A stretch of 64,000 bases of DNA, taken from Palsa-504 sp963753225. Its GTDB lineage: Bacteria > Actinomycetota > Actinomycetes > Streptosporangiales > Streptosporangiaceae. Made by a program: the position numbers and the translations under genes. Numbering within the stretch: position 1 is the stretch's first letter; each line of letters starts with the position of its first letter. Of this stretch, positions 40,882 to 48,333 are shown piece after piece. The notes beneath the pieces are model-generated. The model was not told the DNA's origin and made no database searches. It worked only from the letters and a program-made list of their open reading frames with translations. The stretch lies in contig CAVWBQ010000021.1 of NCBI GenBank assembly GCA_963753225.1, positions 1-64,000 of the forward strand, in the 5' to 3' direction.

Positions 40882-42127
40882 GGAACAGGGACGCGATCTG
40901 TCCCGGCTCGTGGTGTCGCGGGCGGGCCGTCTCGTGACCACCGGCGATGCCCATGAGCCCTACCAGGTAGTCGGACCCGGCGGCGAGGTCGTGGAACCGG
41001 TATCGGTTTTCCTGCGGGACCTGCTGGCGTCGGGGAAGTCGGCGGGGACGCTGCGGTCGTACTCGGTTGACCTGCTGCGGTGGTGGCGGTTCCTGGACGC
41101 CGTGGATGTTCAGTGGGACCGGGCGTCGCGGGCCGAGGCGAGGGACTTCAGCTGCTGGATCCAGCTGACGGCCAAGCAGCGGCTGCAGACGTCCCGGCCG
41201 CGGAAGCCCCGCCTGTCCTCGCGGGCAGCGGGAGCGCCGAACCCGGTGACCGGCAAGCCGGCGTCCGGTGACGGCTATGCGCCGTCCACGGTGGCGCACA
41301 GCGAGACGGTGCTGCGCCGGTTCTACGACTTCCACCGCGACTGCGGGACCGGCCCTGTGCTGAACCCGTTCCCGCTGGATGCCTCCCGCCGCCGCCGCGG
41401 CCGCCCGAACGCGCACCACAACCCGATGGACGAATGGAAGCCGGAGCGGACGGGCCGCTACCGGCCGACGGTGCCCAGGCGGATCCCGCGGGCGATCCCC
41501 GACGGCTGGTTCGACAAACTGTTCGCGTCGCTGCCCTCGGACCGGGACCGGGCCCTGGTCGCGTTCTGGATCTCCACCGGGGCCAGGGCCGCGGAGCTGC
41601 TGGGCATGCGGCAGTGCGACTTCAGGCCCGGCGAGCAGCTGATCAGCGTGGTCCGCAAGGGCACCCGGGCGGTCCAGGAGCTCCCGGCGTCGGCGGACGC
41701 GTTCGTATGGCACCGGCTCTACCAGCAGGAACTATTGAAAATGGGAGTGCCGCGGGGCCGTCGGCAGCCGGCCTGGTGGACGCTGCGGCGTCCCTACCGG
41801 CCGCTGAGCTATCACGGGGCGCACCGGATGTTCGAGCGGGTCAACGCCTCGCTCGGAGCGGACTGGACCCTGCACGACCTCCGGCATTCTGCAGCGTCCA
41901 GGATGTCACGCGACAAAGAGCTCAGCCTGACCGACGTGCAGTGGGTGATGGGCCATGCCCATTTGTCCACGACGGAAATTTACCTGACGCCCACCCGGGA
42001 CGAGGTGATCGAGGGCGTCCTCGCCCACCATGCCCGCCAGTCCCGGGTGCAGGAGGCCCCGCCCCCGCAGCCGGCGCCGGGCTATGATCCTCAGTCGCTG
42101 TCGGTGCTGTTCGGGCGGCCGTCATGA
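40865..42127 (+). CDS. Tn554 TnpA-like tyrosine recombinase (nested copy)
   Basis: This is a 420-residue recombinase starting at GTG 40865. It resembles the outer copy along its length (VVEPVSVFLRDLLASGKSAG; LRSYSVDLLRWWRFLDAVDV; SRAEARDFSCWIQLTAKQ). Catalytic residues are Arg in STGARAAELLGMRQCDF, HDLRHSAASRMSRDKELSLT, His in GHAHLSTTEIYLTPTRDEVI and Tyr in EIYLTP. It ends LSVLFGRPS with a 4-bp ATGA overlap into the large recombinase. Divergence from the outer copy is clear, so this is not a recent duplication but an independent arrival of a related element. Confidence 0.87.
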   Translation: MIGSDEEQGRDLSRLVVSRAGRLVTTGDAHEPYQVVGPGGEVVEPVSVFLRDLLASGKSAGTLRSYSVDLLRWWRFLDAVDVQWDRASRAEARDFSCWIQLTAKQRLQTSRPRKPRLSSRAAGAPNPVTGKPASGDGYAPSTVAHSETVLRRFYDFHRDCGTGPVLNPFPLDASRRRRGRPNAHHNPMDEWKPERTGRYRPTVPRRIPRAIPDGWFDKLFASLPSDRDRALVAFWISTGARAAELLGMRQCDFRPGEQLISVVRKGTRAVQELPASADAFVWHRLYQQELLKMGVPRGRRQPAWWTLRRPYRPLSYHGAHRMFERVNASLGADWTLHDLRHSAASRMSRDKELSLTDVQWVMGHAHLSTTEIYLTPTRDEVIEGVLAHHARQSRVQEAPPPQPAPGYDPQSLSVLFGRPS

Positions 42128-44610
42128 CGGCCATCGTGAAGCATATGGCCCGCAGCAAGGCGGGAACCGAGGGCACCGCGACTCCGGCGCAGCCGCGCAA
42201 CAGCCAGCTGCGCAGGCAGTTCCTGCCTAGATCCGTCCAGGAGCTGTGGCCGGCCACGGCCCAGGGGGAGGACGAGCTGCTGCAACGGCTGACCTCACCG
42301 CCGTTCCTCCCGGAGATGAAGTCGACCCAGGCAGGCCGGCGGCGCGGCACGGCCAAGATGCTGCGCTGGCTGTCCTCCTTCCCGGGGGACACCTGGCAGC
42401 AGCGGTGGGAAGCGTCACAGGCCGAGGACCACCCGGGCAGCTCCTGGGTCCAGCTGCCGCTCCGGTGGCTGCAGGACAACGGCATGAGAGTCTCCTCCGA
42501 CGACAACGACCTGTCGTCCGGGCTGCTGATGCTCATCTGCGGAGACGCGATCCGGCCGGGACTGGCGTGGATGCTGACCAGGACCCACAGATACCTGGCC
42601 ATCGTCATGGCCGAGACCCGCGACCCCGTCGGGTTCGCCCGGCTGCGCGAACTGGCCGAAGCCGGGCCGGCATCCTCCATGAACGACGCCCGCTACGCGG
42701 CCACCAGGGTCGCGACGCTGATGGCCTGCAAAGGCGGCCTCGTCAGCGACATCACCGTCGGCGACTGCGTGGAACTGGCCGATACCCAGCGGCGGGTCCA
42801 CGCCCGCGGCGGCCAGAGGAAAGTCGACTTCTACCTGCGGCTGCGAGCCCTCGGCATCTTCCCCGCCGACGCCCCGGCCACGATCCGTGCGTTCGGCCTG
42901 GCCCAGGGGCAGCTGACCGTCGAGGAACTCGTCGACCGCTACCGGCTGCAGTGCAAGCCGGTCCGCGACCTGCTCGTGGTCTACCTGAAGGAACGGCAGC
43001 CCGCACTCGACTACGCCAGCCTGGACTCGGTCTCACGGTCCCTGGCCGGCCTGTTCTGGGCCAGGATCGAAGTCCTGTCCCCAGGCATTTCCACGCTGCA
43101 ACTGCCGCCGGACGTCGCACGCGCGTGGAAGGAAGACCTGCAGACGATCAAGCGCAGCGTCACCGGCCCGGACGGGAACCGGACCGTCGTCACCCGGCCG
43201 CGGATCAACACCAAGGAGGAACTGATACGCGTCCGGGCGCTCTACCTCGACATCGCCCAGTGGGCCATGGAGGAGCCCGGACGCTGGGCGCAGTGGGCAG
43301 TCCCGAGCCCGGTCAGCGACGCCGAGGTCAACTGGGCCAAGGAACGCAGGCGGCGCAAGGCCCGGATGGACCAGCGGACCCGCGAGCGGCTGCCCGTCCT
43401 GCCCGTCCTCGCCCGCATCGCCGCCGACCGCAGGAACGCGACCGCTCGCCACCTCCAGGCCGCCATCACGACACCGCCCGGCGAGATCATCGAGGGCACC
43501 GGCGGGATACTGCGCAGGACCCTCGCGCCCAAGGCCAACGGGCGACACGTGTGGGCCGAGGACACCGCCACCGGCAAGCGCCGCAACCTGACCTATGAGG
43601 AAGAAGAAGCGTTCTGGGGCTTCGCCGTGATCGAGGTCCTGAGACTCACCGGCATCCGCTGCGAAGAGCTCCTGGAACTCACCCACCACGGCATCACCGA
43701 GTACCGGCTGCCCACGACCGGCGAGCTCGTCCCGCTGCTGCAGATCGCCCCGAGCAAGACCGATACGGAAAGACTTCTCCTGGTCAGCCCCGAGCTGGCC
43801 GACGTCCTTTCGGCGATCATCAGCCGGCTCCGCGGCCCCGGCGGCGACGTCCCGCTGACCGTCTCCTACGACGTCCGGGAACGGGTCTGGAACCCTGCGA
43901 TGCCGCTGCTGTTCCAGCGGTCCATCGGCAGCGAGAACCGGGCATTCACCCCCAGCGCGGTCCGCAAGCTGCTCATCAACGCGCTCGCCGCGACCGGCCT
44001 GACCGACGCCGCCGGCGACCCCCTCATGTTCTCCCCGCACGATTTCCGCAGGATCTTCGTGACCGACGCCATCATGAGCGGCCTGCCGCCCCACATCGCC
44101 CAGGTCATCTGCGGGCACAAGAACATCGGCACCACGATCGGCTACAAGGCCGTCTACCCGGCCGAGGCGATCGAGGCCCACCGGGCGTTCATCGCCCGCC
44201 GCCGCGCCACCCGGCCCAGCGAGGAATACCGTACTCCCACCGACGAAGAATGGGACGCCTTCCTCGCCCACTTCGAAAAGCGGAAAGTCTCGGTCGGCAC
44301 GTGCGCCCGCGCATTCGCCTCACCCTGCGTCCATGAACACGCATGCGTCAGGTGCTCGCTCCTGAGACCGGACCCCGCCCAGCGCGGACGGCTCGAGGAA
44401 ATCCGGGCCAACCTGCACGACCGCATCGCCGAGGCCGAACGCGAAGGCTGGCCCGGCGAGATCGAGGGACTCAAGGTCAGCCTCGCCGGCACCGAGGACA
44501 AGCTCGCCCAGATCCAGGCGGCCCTGCGCCGGCAGGGCGAGGCGGTCCAGCTTGGCCTGCCTGCGTTTCCTGACATCGTTACCAGCAGCGCCGCACCGGA
44601 TCGGCAATGA
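42124..44610 (+). CDS. Tn554 TnpB-like large tyrosine recombinase (nested copy, complete)
   Basis: This is an 828-residue recombinase and the complete reference for the broken outer copy. The N-terminal part includes RQFLPRSVQELWPATAQGED and RRGTAKMLRWLSSFPGDTWQ. KARMDQRTRERLPVLPVLAR precedes the catalytic domain: Arg in LRLTGIRCEELLELTHHGIT, HDFRRIFVTDAIMSGLPPHI, His in VICGHKNIGTTIGYKAVYPA and Tyr in the same segment. The C-terminus has a probable zinc knuckle (TCARAFASPCVHEHACVRC) followed by a coiled-coil-like helix (RLEEIRANLHDRIAEAEREG) and the end LGLPAFPDIV. It is longer than Tn554 TnpB (about 630 residues). The ATG overlaps the upstream stop. Confidence 0.87.
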   Translation: MTAIVKHMARSKAGTEGTATPAQPRNSQLRRQFLPRSVQELWPATAQGEDELLQRLTSPPFLPEMKSTQAGRRRGTAKMLRWLSSFPGDTWQQRWEASQAEDHPGSSWVQLPLRWLQDNGMRVSSDDNDLSSGLLMLICGDAIRPGLAWMLTRTHRYLAIVMAETRDPVGFARLRELAEAGPASSMNDARYAATRVATLMACKGGLVSDITVGDCVELADTQRRVHARGGQRKVDFYLRLRALGIFPADAPATIRAFGLAQGQLTVEELVDRYRLQCKPVRDLLVVYLKERQPALDYASLDSVSRSLAGLFWARIEVLSPGISTLQLPPDVARAWKEDLQTIKRSVTGPDGNRTVVTRPRINTKEELIRVRALYLDIAQWAMEEPGRWAQWAVPSPVSDAEVNWAKERRRRKARMDQRTRERLPVLPVLARIAADRRNATARHLQAAITTPPGEIIEGTGGILRRTLAPKANGRHVWAEDTATGKRRNLTYEEEEAFWGFAVIEVLRLTGIRCEELLELTHHGITEYRLPTTGELVPLLQIAPSKTDTERLLLVSPELADVLSAIISRLRGPGGDVPLTVSYDVRERVWNPAMPLLFQRSIGSENRAFTPSAVRKLLINALAATGLTDAAGDPLMFSPHDFRRIFVTDAIMSGLPPHIAQVICGHKNIGTTIGYKAVYPAEAIEAHRAFIARRRATRPSEEYRTPTDEEWDAFLAHFEKRKVSVGTCARAFASPCVHEHACVRCSLLRPDPAQRGRLEEIRANLHDRIAEAEREGWPGEIEGLKVSLAGTEDKLAQIQAALRRQGEAVQLGLPAFPDIVTSSAAPDRQ

Positions 44611-44634
44611 GAAAAACCGGACAACTCAGTACAA

Positions 44635-44925
44635 ATGCCTAAGTTCAGAGAAGCCTGTTTGAGATGCCCGCTCCTTCGCCCCGATCCCGCCGAGAAACCC
44701 CGCCTCGCCGAGATCATCCTGAACCTCGCGGTGCGCATCGAAGAAGCCCAGGACCGCGGTCAGCTCGGCGAGGCCGAAGGCCGCAAAGCCGACCTGGCCG
44801 CCGCCAAAGACAAGCTCGCCCAGATGGAGTACATCGCCGCCAGCCGCCGAGCCACCGTCGACCTGGGAATGCCTGCCTTCAGTCAGGCCGCCCCCGCAGA
44901 CCATCACTGCCAGCTCCAACCCTGA
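44635..44925 (+). pseudogene. Displaced C-terminal tail of the outer large recombinase
   Basis: The frame reads ACLRCPLLRPDPAEKPRLAE, then a helical segment RIEEAQDRGQLGEAEGRKAD and the end TVDLGMPAFSQ. It matches the last 90 residues of the nested 828-residue protein, and it is exactly the part missing from the 771-residue protein. It is therefore the 3' end of that gene, separated by the nested insertion. An ATG at 44635 opens the frame and could allow a 96-residue product, but no ribosome binding site is convincing. Alternatively it could be read as a TnpC-like small gene; the sequence match to the tail argues against this. Confidence 0.8.
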
Positions 44926-45074
44926 CGACACATGACTTGCCACCCACGGGTGGAGACCTCGCTCAGCCAAGTTCGGAGAACGCGGTAGCTGGCGATCGTG
45001 TGCGGGCTGGCGTGCAGTTGGGTCATCAGCCGGTCGGTGAAGAACGACTGCAGGACGGGGGCGATCGCGGTCAT
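44904..45074 (-). pseudogene. Third RIT-like recombinase of right unit, 5' fragment
   Basis: The fragment starts at ATG 45074, overlapping the upstream stop (ATGA), and reads MTAIAPVLQSFFTDRLMTQL then HASPHTIASYR. After the S-Y-R codons the sequence becomes that of the inserted element (VLRTWLSEV) and stops at 44904-44906. The break is at the same codon as in the left unit (37138-37251), but this copy is inverted and diverged in sequence. Confidence 0.8.
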
Positions 45075-46000
45075 GGCAGGCCTCCGAGGTGGTCGTGCAG
45101 CCGCCGGGCTGCGAGAGCGAGCAGGTCAGGCGTCGAGGTCAGGTACCAGTAGGTGTGGGCGGGCGCGATGTGGCCGAGCATGGTGGACAGGACCGGCAGC
45201 CGGGCCTGCACGTCGATGCCGTCGCGGTACCAGTCCCGGATCGTCATCACCGCCATCGAATGGCGGAGGTCATGCATGCGCGGAGGCCGCCGGCCGGCGG
45301 GAACGGTGATCCCCGCGTGGGCGAGCAGCCGGGCGAACGCGTCTTCCAGCTGGCCGGGGGACAGCGGCGTCCCGGCCCGGGTCAGGAAGAACCGGTCGCA
45401 CCGCGGGGCCGGGCAGAGCCGGTCCCGGCGCGACGCGTAATGCCGCAGCATCCGGGTGACGGTCTCGTGCAGCGGGACGTGCCGGCTGGCGCCGTGCTTG
45501 CCGTTGATGATCGTGATGATCCCGGTATCCAGGTCGGCGTCCGCGCAGGTGAGCGCGACGGCCTCCCCGATTCTCATGCCTGTCGACGCCAGGAGGCAGA
45601 TGACGGCCTGGCAGGACGCGGCGGCCAGCGGGGAGCCGAGCGTCCCGGCGGCATGGGCCAGCGCGTCGATTTCCTCCTGCGTGTAGATGTAGGGCGCGAC
45701 GCGGGAGTAGCGGGCCGGCAGCAGCCAGGAGGGCGGCACCTGGCAGGATGGGTCGGTGACGGCAAGGTAGCGGGCGAAGCAGCGCGCGGCCGACAGGCGG
45801 CGCGCGTGCCAGACGGCGGATGCCCCGGCCGGACGGGTCGCCCAGGCCACGGCGTTCGCGGCGGTGACGGTGGACTCCCCGGCCGCTTCCAGGTCCGCGA
45901 TATAGCTCATCAGCAGCCGGGCCTGGCCTTCGAGCCGGTAGCCCAGTGACCGGCGGGTCTGCAGGTATCCCTCGGCTGCCTGCCGCAGCGTGCCGGTCAC
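45071..46000 (-). CDS. Tyrosine recombinase, second gene of right RIT-like unit
   Basis: This is a 309-residue recombinase of the same subgroup as 36209-37141. The N-terminus reads GYLQTRRSLGYRLEGQARLL. Catalytic residues are Arg in LASTGMRIGEAVALTCADAD, the H-x-x-R box HDLRHSMAVMTIRDWYRDGI, the second His in STMLGHIAPAHTYWYLTSTP and Tyr in the same segment. The start is GTG overlapping the stop of the first gene, and the stop overlaps the ATG of the truncated third gene. It probably acts with the first recombinase on the composite ends. Confidence 0.88.
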   Translation of the reverse strand: MTGTLRQAAEGYLQTRRSLGYRLEGQARLLMSYIADLEAAGESTVTAANAVAWATRPAGASAVWHARRLSAARCFARYLAVTDPSCQVPPSWLLPARYSRVAPYIYTQEEIDALAHAAGTLGSPLAAASCQAVICLLASTGMRIGEAVALTCADADLDTGIITIINGKHGASRHVPLHETVTRMLRHYASRRDRLCPAPRCDRFFLTRAGTPLSPGQLEDAFARLLAHAGITVPAGRRPPRMHDLRHSMAVMTIRDWYRDGIDVQARLPVLSTMLGHIAPAHTYWYLTSTPDLLALAARRLHDHLGGLP

Positions 46001-47223
46001 GGCGCGGCCGCCACGGGACAGGGGCGGGCCAGTGCCCGCAGGGCCGTGATGTCGGCCTTCGCGTAGATCAAGGTGGCGCGCTGGCTGCGGTGCCGGAGCA
46101 GCTGGCCGATCTCCTCCAGCGAGGCGCCGTCCGCGAGGAGGTCGCAGGCGACCGAGTGGCGCAGGCTGTGCGGCCCGAACGGCTCAATCCCGGCCCGGCG
46201 GCAGGCCTGGCGGACGATCGTGCAGATGCAGGTGTTGCGCGCCAGCCCGGCGAACGGCGCGCGGACCGTGATGAACAGGCGCCGGTCAGCGGTCCGCGCC
46301 CGGCCGCGGCGCAGGTAGTCCGTGACCGCTTCGCCCACGTCGGACGGCAGCGGCAGCCGGGCGGCCTCGTCGCCCTTGCCCCGCACGGTGAGCTCTCCGG
46401 CGCGCCAGTCGATGTCGTCCAGCGTGAGCCCGACGACTTCCCCGGCCCGCAGGCCCATCCGGGCAAGCATCAGGAGGATCGCGTAGTCGCGCTGCCCGGC
46501 GGCGCTGTCGCGGTCGCAGGCGGCCAGCAGCGCGGCGGCCTGGCCGGGGGCGAGCCCGCGCGGGAGCGAGACGGCCCGCCGCCCGGGCGCCGTCGGCACC
46601 GCGTCGGCCAGCGGCCCGGGGATCTTGCCCGTGACGTGCAGGAACCCCAGCAGCGACCGCATCGCGGTCACCAGGCCCTGCATGTCCGCCGGGTTCCGGC
46701 GCGCGGCCTGCCCGAGGGTGAAGGACACGACGGACTCCGCGGTCACCGCGGGCAGGTCCGCGGCGGCGGTGATCCCCAGGCCGTCGAGCAGCACGCGCCC
46801 GAACCGCACGTAACGCTGCACTGTGCCCGCGGCCAGGCTCCGCTCAGCGACAAGGTAGCCGGCGAACTCGTCCAGCAGCGCCTCGGCCGGAGTCCCGGGC
46901 AGCCCGCCGGGAGGCGGGACCGCGCCCAGGTCACGCAGGTAGCCCAGGAGCGGCAGCAGGACACGGCTGCCGACCCGGGCCCGGTACCCCTCGCCATGGC
47001 GGGCTTCCAGGTAGCCGCTGATCATCGAGTCGGTGAGCGCGCCGACGCCGATGCCGGCGTCCGCCATCCACCCGCTCAGGTGCGCCATCAGCTGTGCATG
47101 TGCCAGCACAGTGTGACGCGAGTAGCCGCGGACGGCTAGTTCTGCCCGCCAGTCCTCTGCGTACGGGGCCAGCGGCCCGCTTACCTGCAGGCGGGACGGG
47201 TTCCCGCGCTGAATGCGGTCCAT
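45997..47223 (-). CDS. Tyrosine recombinase, first gene of right RIT-like unit
   Basis: This is a 408-residue recombinase starting at ATG 47223 after a strong GAGGAGG ribosome binding site. The N-terminal domain reads WRAELAVRGYSRHTVLAHAQ. Catalytic residues are Arg in ARMGLRAGEVVGLTLDDIDW, HSLRHSVACDLLADGASLEE, His in IGQLLRHRSQRATLIYAKAD and Tyr in LIYAKAD. It matches the first recombinase of the left unit in position and type but is diverged, so two different RIT lineages make up the composite. About 130 bp separate its start from the right-end motifs. Confidence 0.88.
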   Translation of the reverse strand: MDRIQRGNPSRLQVSGPLAPYAEDWRAELAVRGYSRHTVLAHAQLMAHLSGWMADAGIGVGALTDSMISGYLEARHGEGYRARVGSRVLLPLLGYLRDLGAVPPPGGLPGTPAEALLDEFAGYLVAERSLAAGTVQRYVRFGRVLLDGLGITAAADLPAVTAESVVSFTLGQAARRNPADMQGLVTAMRSLLGFLHVTGKIPGPLADAVPTAPGRRAVSLPRGLAPGQAAALLAACDRDSAAGQRDYAILLMLARMGLRAGEVVGLTLDDIDWRAGELTVRGKGDEAARLPLPSDVGEAVTDYLRRGRARTADRRLFITVRAPFAGLARNTCICTIVRQACRRAGIEPFGPHSLRHSVACDLLADGASLEEIGQLLRHRSQRATLIYAKADITALRALARPCPVAAAP

Positions 47224-47306
47224 GAGATTGCCTCCTCAGTGAGAGACCGACGAGGCAATCGTGACCACAGGAACCTTCTAAGTCACTATGCGTCACAGAG
47301 CTAAAA

Positions 47307-47374
47307 TTATGCCGACAACGCTACGCAAAAATAGCCAATTGACCAGCACTTTTATCGCGAATACGGCATAACCG
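47307..47374. repeat. Right terminal motif pair of the composite
   Basis: TTATGCCG (47307-47314) and CGGCATAACCG (47364-47374) mirror the left-end motifs at 34905-34982. Their spacing is about 10 bp, one helical turn, shorter than at the left end. Beyond 47374 the sequence joins the truncated conserved gene. Confidence 0.6.
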
Positions 47375-47879
47375 GGCGGTCGGCATACGGGCCGAAGCTC
47401 GCGTCCCACAGGTAGAAGTAGTAGACCGTGACCCGGCGGTCCTTCTTGTCGAAGGAGAACTGCGGGCACTTGCCCGGGTCGGTGTCCCGCTGGCGGGCGA
47501 TGAGCACCCGCTGCGGCTCCTGGGCCACCCCGATCGCCGCGACCTGCGACCGGCCCGTGGCCGCGGCCTTGTCCAGGTACGGCTGCATCACCTCGATGTT
47601 GCGGTCAGCGGCCTTCAGCGGCACCACCGCGATGTGGTTAGCCTCGGCGAAGGAGGCGACCCGGCGGCGGAACGCGTCCCCGATCTGCTGCAGGCACGCC
47701 GGGGACGGAACCGGGTACCCGCGGTGGCTCAGGAACTGGATCACCTGCCCGCCGACCTGCAGCTGGCCCAGGTAGCCATGCAGGTAGAGCCGGTCCAGGC
47801 ACTGCAGGTCCAGCGCCACATGACCGTCCAGCACGTCATTGATCGTGACCGGCACCGACCGGGTGAACCGCGACACCAT
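47352..47879 (-). pseudogene. Conserved protein of unknown function, N-terminal part only
   Basis: The ATG at 47879 follows GGGAGG at good spacing and begins MVSRFTRSVPVTINDVLDGH. About 165 residues look like ordinary soluble protein (LDLQCLDRLYLHGYLGQLQV; QQIGDAFRRRVASFAEANHI; VVPLKAADRNIEVMQPYLDK; VTVYYFYLWDASFGP). After FGP the sequence becomes that of the composite end (YADRPVMPYSR) and stops at 47352. I believe the family is normally much longer and occurs widely in actinobacteria, often near mobile DNA, but I cannot name a function. It has been truncated by the element. Confidence 0.65.
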
Positions 47880-47980
47880 GGCAACCTCCCGCACGTGGCC
47901 TACGCACGGAGGATGCGCTCACCTGCACTGTCATGTCCACGGAACCGCCAACCTCGGCGGTATCAGGCGGAGCCTGCCTG

Positions 47981-48331
47981 GATGAGTGATTCCTGATCGG
48001 GTTGCGGGCTTAGGCGGTCTTTGCCGGGGGTGCCCGGTGCGCACGTGCACGGTGGGGCAGGCAGCGGCGGAAGATCCGGGTGGATCGGGGCTCCCGGGTG
48101 ATTTTGGTGCACTATAGTACCCCTAATTCACCCGCAAGCCCGAATCCACCCCGTAAAAGTCACGATCATCGTACTGGCGAGCGAAAAGGCGTGCGGGAGA
48201 GGCTGACGGGACTGATGTAGCCCTCAACAGCGGCCCGGACGGGGTGATCCGCGCGGCCCGGCCGGAGGCTATTCAGGTGAGTGAGCCGCACCCCGGCACG
48301 CCGCACTCACCTGAATCAGGAATCACTCATC
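47981..48331. mobile_element. MITE-like element with IS982-type ends
   Basis: This 351-bp stretch without a gene is bounded by perfect 16-bp inverted repeats, GATGAGTGATTCCTGA at 47981-47996 and its complement at 48316-48331. The same repeats bound the adjacent IS982-family element. Near its right end ATTCAGGTGAGTG (48271-48283) and CACTCACCTGAAT (48304-48316) form a perfect 13-bp stem with a 20-nt loop. It is probably a non-autonomous relative mobilised by the neighbouring transposase type. Confidence 0.6.
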
Positions 48332-48333
48332 TA

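Larger units (their letters stand above)
40792..44652 (+). mobile_element. Tn554-like element (nested copy)
   Basis: This 3.86-kb element was inserted into the cysteine-motif codons of the upstream large recombinase. A GCC triplet is present at both junctions (40789-40791 and 44653-44655). Inverted CTGAACT (40799-40805) and AGTTCAG (44642-44648) lie just inside the ends and share the GAACT core with the ends of the outer element. It encodes two full-length recombinases of 420 and 828 residues and nothing else. Confidence 0.75.
37228..44981 (+). mobile_element. Tn554-like element (outer), interrupted by a related element
   Basis: The element is bounded by inverted CCGAACTTGG (37236-37245) and CCAAGTTCGG (44967-44976) a few bases inside the junctions with the two truncated recombinase genes. 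It encodes a 445-residue and a 771-residue recombinase; the tail of the latter lies at 44635-44925, beyond the nested insertion at 40792-44652. Without the insertion it would be about 3.9 kb. Gene order and sizes resemble tnpA-tnpB of Tn554-type transposons, though Tn554 itself lacks such inverted ends. Confidence 0.65.
34905..47374. mobile_element. Composite recombinase-only element (two inverted RIT-like units around nested Tn554-like units)
   Basis: About 12.5 kb contain eight full-length tyrosine recombinases, two truncated ones and a displaced tail, with no cargo gene. The outer units at 35037-37251 (plus) and 44904-47223 (minus) are RIT-like (recombinases in trio). Each has two complete recombinases with ATGA/GTGA overlaps and a third cut at the same conserved codon. 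The central 7.7 kb is a Tn554-like element carrying a second one inside. Outer ends share inverted motifs (34905-34982 and 47307-47374). The left end interrupts an IS66-type transposase and the right end a different conserved gene, so the structure probably arose by joining two separate insertions and not by one transposition. Confidence 0.7.

Noticed and set aside
44635..44925. Small gene read as a Tn554 TnpC-type protein
   Set aside because: Its sequence matches the C-terminal tail missing from the interrupted large recombinase, so a displaced gene end is the better explanation.
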